Of a stretch of 64,000 nt of DNA, positions 59,869 through 64,000 are shown piece after piece. Position 1 is the first letter of the stretch, and each line of letters starts with the position of its first letter. Origin of the DNA: Microbacterium gallinarum (lineage in GTDB: Bacteria > Actinomycetota > Actinomycetes > Actinomycetales > Microbacteriaceae); NCBI RefSeq assembly GCF_014837165.1, contig NZ_JACSPM010000001.1, forward strand, positions 27,518 through 91,517. The letters run 5' to 3'. The position numbers were made by a program, and so were the translations under genes. The notes beneath the pieces are model-generated. The model saw only the letters and a list, made by a program, of their open reading frames with translations, searched no databases and was not told the DNA's origin.

Positions 59869-60876
59869 TCAGTCGATCGTCACGTAGTCAGTGCCGGAGT
59901 AGTGCCCGCTCGCGAGCTTCTGACGCTGCAGCAGCACGTCGTTGAGCAGGCTGGAGGCGCCGTAGCGGAAGAGGTGCGGCTGCAGCCACTCTTCGCCCAC
60001 GGTCTCGGCAACGGTCACGAGGTACTTGATGGCGTCCTTCGAGGTGCGGATGCCGCCGGCCGGCTTCACACCGACCTTCTCGCCGGTCGCGCGGTGCCAG
60101 TCGCGCACGACCTCGAGCATGAGAAGGGTCACCGGCAGGGTGGCCGCGGGCTGCACCTTTCCGGTGGACGTCTTGATGAAGTCGCCGCCGGCGAGGATCG
60201 ACAGCCACGACGCGCGCTTGACGTTGTCGTAGGTGTTGAGCTCGCCGGTCTCGAGGATGACCTTCAGCGAGGCGTAGGTGCCGTCCTCCCGACGGCAGGC
60301 TTCCTTCACGCGTGCGATCTGGTCGAACACCAGGCCATAGCGCCCGGCGAGGAAAGCACCGCGGTCGATGACCATGTCGATCTCATCGGCACCCGCGGCG
60401 ACCGCATCGGCCGTGTCGGCGAGCTTGATCTCGAGCGACGACCGGCCGCTCGGGAACGCGGTCGCGACCGCCGCCACGCTCACGCCGCCCTCGTCGGGGT
60501 CGCCGTGGGCAGCGCCGAGCGCTTCGACCGCGTGGGGCACCATGTCGCCGTAGACGCACACCGCTGCGACGCGCGGGCAGGTCGGGTCGGAGGCATCCGG
60601 ATTCAGTGCCTTCGCGACCAGCGAGCGCACCTTGCCGGGAGTGTCGGCGCCTTCGAGCGTCGTGAGGTCGATGAGCTCGATGATCTTGTCGAGCGCCCAC
60701 GCCTTGGACGTGGTCTTGATGGAGCGGGTGCCGAGCCCCGCCGCGCGCTGTTCGAGGCCGACGGCGTCGACGCCGGGCAGGCCGTGGAGGTAGCGCCGCA
60801 GCGTCGTGTCGTCTGGCTCTCCGCCGAGCAGCGCGACAGCCCGCTCGGGCAATGTCTGCAGGTCGGTCCGGCTCAT
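59869..60876 (-). CDS. deoC: Deoxyribose-phosphate aldolase
   Basis: This 335-residue aldolase cleaves 2-deoxyribose 5-phosphate to glyceraldehyde 3-phosphate and acetaldehyde. The Schiff-base lysine is in DFIKTSTGK, the second lysine in VGVKPAGGIRT, and the aspartate in AGADEIDMVID. It is longer than the E. coli enzyme (259 residues) because of an N-terminal extension of about 50 residues, as in animal-type DeoC. It is the first gene of the operon with the two aldehyde dehydrogenase genes. GAGGGAG lies six bases before the ATG. Confidence 0.93.
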   Translation of the reverse strand: MSRTDLQTLPERAVALLGGEPDDTTLRRYLHGLPGVDAVGLEQRAAGLGTRSIKTTSKAWALDKIIELIDLTTLEGADTPGKVRSLVAKALNPDASDPTCPRVAAVCVYGDMVPHAVEALGAAHGDPDEGGVSVAAVATAFPSGRSSLEIKLADTADAVAAGADEIDMVIDRGAFLAGRYGLVFDQIARVKEACRREDGTYASLKVILETGELNTYDNVKRASWLSILAGGDFIKTSTGKVQPAATLPVTLLMLEVVRDWHRATGEKVGVKPAGGIRTSKDAIKYLVTVAETVGEEWLQPHLFRYGASSLLNDVLLQRQKLASGHYSGTDYVTID

Positions 60877-60919
60877 GGTGCTCCCTCTGTCGTGTGGCGT
60901 GGGCGAGGGCGAGGCTGCC

Positions 60920-61300
60920 TCACCCGCTCGCGCGCGTCGCTGTCCGCTCATCCGCAATCATCCTCGAGTGCCTCAGCAGGACGATCACCCCGATTCCGAC
61001 GACCACCGCGAACGCGATGGTCAGGCTCGTGAAAGCGAACCAGTTGTCGTCGAGGGCCAGGACGATCCCTGCCGCGATGACGGCGATCGCCGCGGCCGCC
61101 AGCTTGGACGCGAACTTCAAGCCTACCCCGGGTGTGAGGCGTCCGGCGGGGGCGTCGCCCCTCGCGAGGATGAGATCGGCGAACGCGTCGAGCGTGGCGA
61201 GCAGGGAGGCGGAATAGGCCACCGCGCACCCCAGCGCACCCCAGAGGTTCACGGGGTTCGCGGCGGCATCTGCAGCGGCAAGGATGTCGAGGCCTGGCAC
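60920..61300 (-). CDS. Small membrane protein of unknown function
   Basis: This 126-residue protein has three probable membrane helices (about residues 18-45, 62-85 and 88-110) and a short basic C-terminus. I do not recognise a family. The GTG at 61300 is preceded at six bases by TACGAT, so it is likely a genuine leaderless gene rather than a chance frame. It lies between ribF and deoC on the same strand with 46- and 43-base gaps. Confidence 0.6.
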   Translation of the reverse strand: MPGLDILAAADAAANPVNLWGALGCAVAYSASLLATLDAFADLILARGDAPAGRLTPGVGLKFASKLAAAAIAVIAAGIVLALDDNWFAFTSLTIAFAVVVGIGVIVLLRHSRMIADERTATRASG

Positions 61301-61306
61301 GCCTCG

Positions 61307-61312
61307 ATCGTA
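61307..61312 (-). promoter_or_regulatory. -10 box of the small membrane gene
   Basis: TACGAT on the minus strand, six bases before the GTG at 61300. Confidence 0.45.
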
Positions 61313-61346
61313 GGCCCGCGCGCGCGGCGAGGTCTATGGCCGCCGC

Positions 61347-62306
61347 TCAGCTGAGCGCCGAGCGCACCTGTGCGACGTCGTCGGTCATCTGGCGGACGAG
61401 TGCGTCGATGCCGTCGAACGCGACCATTCCGCGGATGCGGCTCGCGAACTGGATCTCGACGCGGTGCCCATACAGATCGAGATCGGTCTCGTCGAGCACG
61501 TAGGCCTCGACCTGCCGCACCGGCACGTCGTCGAAGGTGGGGTTGGTCCCGATGCTGATGGCGGCCGGGTAGCGGATGCCGCGGCGCAGGCCATCGGGTG
61601 AGCCCTCGTCGATCAGCCAGCCCGCATAGACGCCGTCGGCCGGAACGAATCCCTCGCACTCCGAGGAGAGGTTGGCCGTCGGGAAGCCGAGCTCGCGGCC
61701 CCGCTTGAGTCCGTGGACGACCTCGCCCCACACCGACGGCACGCGCCCGAGCAGCTTGGCGGCGGTCTCGACGTCGCCTTCGGCGAGGAGCTCGCGGATC
61801 CAGGTCGACGACACGCGGCGGCCGGCGTCGATCGCGCGGACGTCGTCGACCACGTCGACCGTGAAGCCGAACTCGCGACCGAGGTCGGCGAGGAGCTCGG
61901 GGTTGCCCGCTCCGCCGCGTCCGAACCGGAAGTCGCGGCCGACGAGGACGGTGCGCACGCCCAGCGCACCGACGAGGACGTGCTCGACGAACTCCCGCGC
62001 AGGAAGGTCGGCGAGCTCCCGGTCGAACCGCAGCAGCAGCGTCGCGTCGATTCCCGTCTCGGCCAGCAGCTGCAGCTTCTGGTGCACGCCGATCAGGTTG
62101 TCGGGGCAGATCTCCGGTCGCAGGAGCGCGAGCGGATTGCGGTCGAATGTCACGGCCACGACCCGCGCGCCGCCGGTGGCCGCGTCGACGCGGGCTCGAT
62201 CGATCACGGCACGGTGCCCGGTGTGGACGCCGTCGAACTTGCCGATCGCGACGACCGACGGGCCGAACCCCACGGGAACCTCGGCCGGGTCGTGGAAGAC
62301 GATCAT
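61347..62306 (-). CDS. ribF: Bifunctional riboflavin kinase/FMN adenylyltransferase
   Basis: This 319-residue enzyme makes FMN and then FAD from riboflavin. The N-terminal adenylyltransferase domain has VVAIGKFDGVHTGHRAVI (nucleotidyltransferase GxxxxxHxGH type) and VSSTWIRELLAEGD (S-S/T-x-x-R). The kinase domain starts near residue 190 with VVHGLKRGRELGFPTANL and YAGWLIDEG. The start is the ATG at 62306, which overlaps the stop codon of the preceding membrane protein gene (ATGA). It provides flavins for the many flavoenzymes nearby, but the link is general. Confidence 0.94.
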   Translation of the reverse strand: MIVFHDPAEVPVGFGPSVVAIGKFDGVHTGHRAVIDRARVDAATGGARVVAVTFDRNPLALLRPEICPDNLIGVHQKLQLLAETGIDATLLLRFDRELADLPAREFVEHVLVGALGVRTVLVGRDFRFGRGGAGNPELLADLGREFGFTVDVVDDVRAIDAGRRVSSTWIRELLAEGDVETAAKLLGRVPSVWGEVVHGLKRGRELGFPTANLSSECEGFVPADGVYAGWLIDEGSPDGLRRGIRYPAAISIGTNPTFDDVPVRQVEAYVLDETDLDLYGHRVEIQFASRIRGMVAFDGIDALVRQMTDDVAQVRSALS

Positions 62307-62752
62307 GCTCCGACCGTCGCCGGCTCGGGTGCGACGCCGGTCGCCACCGGGCGATGGGTGATGAGCCACCACAGCCCGAAGAACGGCAGCACGAGCGGTA
62401 CGAACAGGTATCCGAGCCCGAACCACGACCACACGGTGGGGTGGGCGAAGAGGTCGGGAAGGAGGAAGGACAGGGCGCCGACGATGAGGACGCCGGCGAG
62501 CTCGAAGACGATCGCGATCCACGCGACGAGGTACCAGCCGCGCGATCCGGCGAACACGAGCGCCAGCGTCGCGACGATGTAGACGACTGCCGAGATCGCG
62601 GAGAGCGTGTACGCGAGTGGAGCCTCGTCGAAGCTCTGGACGATCTGGACGAACGATCGTCCTGTGGCGGCGAGCGCCATGATCGCGTACACGATGACGA
62701 GGACGCGGCCGATACCGGTCATGCGGCGGCGGGGACGGGCAGGGGAGGTCAT
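62303..62752 (-). CDS. Small membrane protein coupled to ribF
   Basis: This 149-residue protein has four membrane helices (about residues 14-35, 44-70, 73-98 and 109-132) and basic termini (MTSPARPRRRMTG). It is common upstream of ribF-like genes in Microbacteriaceae to my knowledge, but the family has no established function. Its stop overlaps the ribF start (ATGA). A TAGGAT box nine bases before the ATG at 62752 would start the shared transcript. Confidence 0.7.
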   Translation of the reverse strand: MTSPARPRRRMTGIGRVLVIVYAIMALAATGRSFVQIVQSFDEAPLAYTLSAISAVVYIVATLALVFAGSRGWYLVAWIAIVFELAGVLIVGALSFLLPDLFAHPTVWSWFGLGYLFVPLVLPFFGLWWLITHRPVATGVAPEPATVGA

Positions 62753-62844
62753 GTCGCCTCAATCCTAGTTGCGCTCGAGTGAGGCGCTCTTCCCGTTGGT
62801 CACATACGCCTCATGTGCCACGTGAGTGGACAGACACACCGAGA

Positions 62845-62860
62845 AGTGACAATATTCACA
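62845..62860. promoter_or_regulatory. CRP/GlxR-type site upstream of the M23 peptidase
   Basis: AGTGACAATATTCACA matches the consensus TGTGA-N6-TCACA at all but the first base and is symmetric in the GTGA and TCAC arms. It lies 55-70 bases before the peptidase start. Confidence 0.55.
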
Positions 62861-62914
62861 GCACGGAACCCGAACCGCGAATCTGTCCCCGTACGTCGAC
62901 CTGAAGAGCCCACC

Positions 62915-64000
62915 ATGCGTTCGCCCCGTCCTTTCCTTCTGGCAGCGGCCACAGCCGCGGCGGTGATCCTCGGCGGGCTCGCACCGACCGCTGCGATGGC
63001 CGCTTCCGAGACCCGGGCGGGCGCCTCGATGGCAGCCCAGGGGGCTGCGACACCCACACCTGCGGCCACAGAGTCCTTCCGCCTTCCGCTCGCCGCGAAG
63101 ACCTACACCGTCTCGTCGTACTACGGCTCACGCTGCATCCCTGTGCAGGGAGCCTCGACCTTCCACTACGGCGTGGATCTGGCCGCGAAGGGCGGTGCGC
63201 CGATCTACGCCATCGCGCCTGGCGTGGTCACGGCGACGGTGAACGGAACGTCTTCCCGGGTGGGCCACATCTCGATTCGCCACACGATTTCGGGCACCAC
63301 CTACACCTCGATCTACATGCACATCTGGTCGGCGACGACACATGTCAAGGTCGGCCAGACCGTGACCGCCGGCCAGCGCATCAGTGAGGTCGGCAGCAGC
63401 GGTGTGTCGTCGGGAAACCACCTGCACCTCGAACTGTGGCGCGCCGGGCTGACGAGCGCCACAGCGGAGAACGCCGCCACTTTCCTGAAGGCGCGTGGCG
63501 TCGACGTCTTCGCGTCCGCCACGACGGTGACCGCCAAGGCCGCTCCGGCGACCTGCACGTACTACACCACCGGCGACGTCAACCTCCGCACCGGCCCATC
63601 GACGAGCTATTCCGCTCTCCGTCTGCTCCCCAGAGCGACAACTGTCGTGCACGTCCCCGGTCGCATCGCAACGGGGTTCATCCCCGTCACGGTCGGCGGT
63701 CAGTCCGGCTGGGTCTCCGCCACGCTCGTGTCGCCGACGAAGCCGGCACCGCTCCCGGCCGCGGTACCCGTCACGACCTACACGGCCACCGCGGCCCTCG
63801 CGTTCAAGGCCACCGCGTCCGCCAGCGGCACCTCGCTCGGCGTCATCCCGCAGGGCGCCAACGTCGGCAGCATCCAAGCCACCTCCGGCTCCTGGGCCAA
63901 GGTCACCCACGGCGGCAAGACCGGCTGGGTGCAACGCTCCTACCTCACCAACGCCCCGGCGACCCCACCCGCGACCACACCCGCACCCGCGCCGACAACC
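62915..64000 (+). CDS. Secreted M23 family metallopeptidase with SH3 domains, 3' truncated by the window
   Basis: The visible 362 residues begin with a signal peptide (MRSPRPFLLAAATAAA, cleavage near AMAA around residue 29) and a Thr/Pro-rich linker. The LytM-type peptidase domain follows, with zinc ligands H84 and D88 in TFHYGVD and H169/H171 in GNHLHLE. Two bacterial SH3-like domains come next (about 215-268, with GDVNLRTGPSTSYSAL, and about 285-345), then a Thr/Pro/Ala-rich stretch running past the window end. It should cut peptidoglycan cross-links outside the cell. A CRP-like operator lies upstream. Confidence 0.9.
   Translation, partial: MRSPRPFLLAAATAAAVILGGLAPTAAMAASETRAGASMAAQGAATPTPAATESFRLPLAAKTYTVSSYYGSRCIPVQGASTFHYGVDLAAKGGAPIYAIAPGVVTATVNGTSSRVGHISIRHTISGTTYTSIYMHIWSATTHVKVGQTVTAGQRISEVGSSGVSSGNHLHLELWRAGLTSATAENAATFLKARGVDVFASATTVTAKAAPATCTYYTTGDVNLRTGPSTSYSALRLLPRATTVVHVPGRIATGFIPVTVGGQSGWVSATLVSPTKPAPLPAAVPVTTYTATAALAFKATASASGTSLGVIPQGANVGSIQATSGSWAKVTHGGKTGWVQRSYLTNAPATPPATTPAPAPTT

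Noticed and set aside
62753..62914. A ydaO-type c-di-AMP riboswitch upstream of the M23 peptidase
   Set aside because: Cell-wall hydrolase genes in actinobacteria often carry one, but the leader here is short and the conserved sequence is not visible. A CRP-like site is a better explanation for regulation.

Overview
The window is a 64 kb stretch of a high-GC (about 70 %) actinobacterial chromosome. Codon use, the gene order dapB-thyA-folA-dapA-rnj-ftsK-pgsA-cinA-clgR, small families such as DUF3046, DUF5302 and DUF4395, and Microbacterium-style intergenic repeats all point to the family Microbacteriaceae, most likely Microbacterium or a close relative. It looks like ordinary core chromosome. 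I see no rRNA, tRNA, CRISPR array, transposase, integrase or phage module. I call 64 protein genes. The last one, a secreted peptidase, runs off the right edge.

Layout. 1-319 has no gene but holds fragments of a dispersed repeat. 320-10300 is a minus-strand housekeeping block: DUF3046, clgR, cinA, pgsA, ftsK, an acetyltransferase, RNase J, dapA, a short-chain dehydrogenase, folA and thyA. 10403-12869 (+) is a thiol/redox group: a membrane-anchored thioredoxin, DUF4395, an OsmC-type peroxidase and an SDR39U1 epimerase. 12873-19035 (mostly -) holds dapB, a phosphatase, an aldo/keto-reductase-fold protein that has lost its catalytic residues, and pnp with a long structured leader. 19350-24852 holds small proteins, dctA and a divergent CitA/DctB-type two-component pair, and an endonuclease. 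24855-29235 (-) holds a flavin monooxygenase/reductase pair and two hydrolases. 29320-37049 (mostly +) holds an acyltransferase, a RecQ helicase with a phosphoribosyltransferase-like tail, a 2-oxoglutarate oxygenase, rpsO (-), DUF167 and two transporters. 37082-45379 holds YceI, FKBP, a PrsW protease, an FAH-family protein, aspA, a phosphodiesterase and the Pit phosphate transporter. 45568-57412 holds an oligopeptidase, a repeat-flanked nuclease-like protein, pfkA, a SNF2 helicase, a lipoprotein, a phosphodiesterase, coaBC and an NRDE protein. 57535-60876 (-) is a deoC operon with two aldehyde dehydrogenase genes. 60920-64000 holds ribF, small membrane proteins and an M23 peptidase.

How the genes fit together. 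dapA and dapB serve lysine/diaminopimelate synthesis. thyA and folA form a coupled thymidylate/folate pair. rnj and pnp are RNA turnover enzymes. deoC with the two dehydrogenase genes would take deoxyribose 5-phosphate to glyceraldehyde 3-phosphate and acetate. dctA is very likely controlled by the adjacent sensor and regulator.

Most noteworthy signals: (1) the heptamer GGATGCC/GGCATCC is strongly over-represented and imposes otherwise rare codons; (2) about twenty genes have a TANNNT box 6-11 bases before the start codon, which implies leaderless or nearly leaderless mRNAs; (3) the flavin monooxygenase operon and yceI share a 17-base promoter motif; (4) an aldo/keto reductase has lost all four catalytic residues; (5) an ALDH16-like two-domain enzyme appears split into two genes; (6) a PHO-box-like repeat precedes pit and a CRP-like site precedes the M23 peptidase. 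I did not find a large uncharacterised multi-gene system. The candidates for new biology are the DNA word, the shared promoter motif and the unusual domain arrangements.
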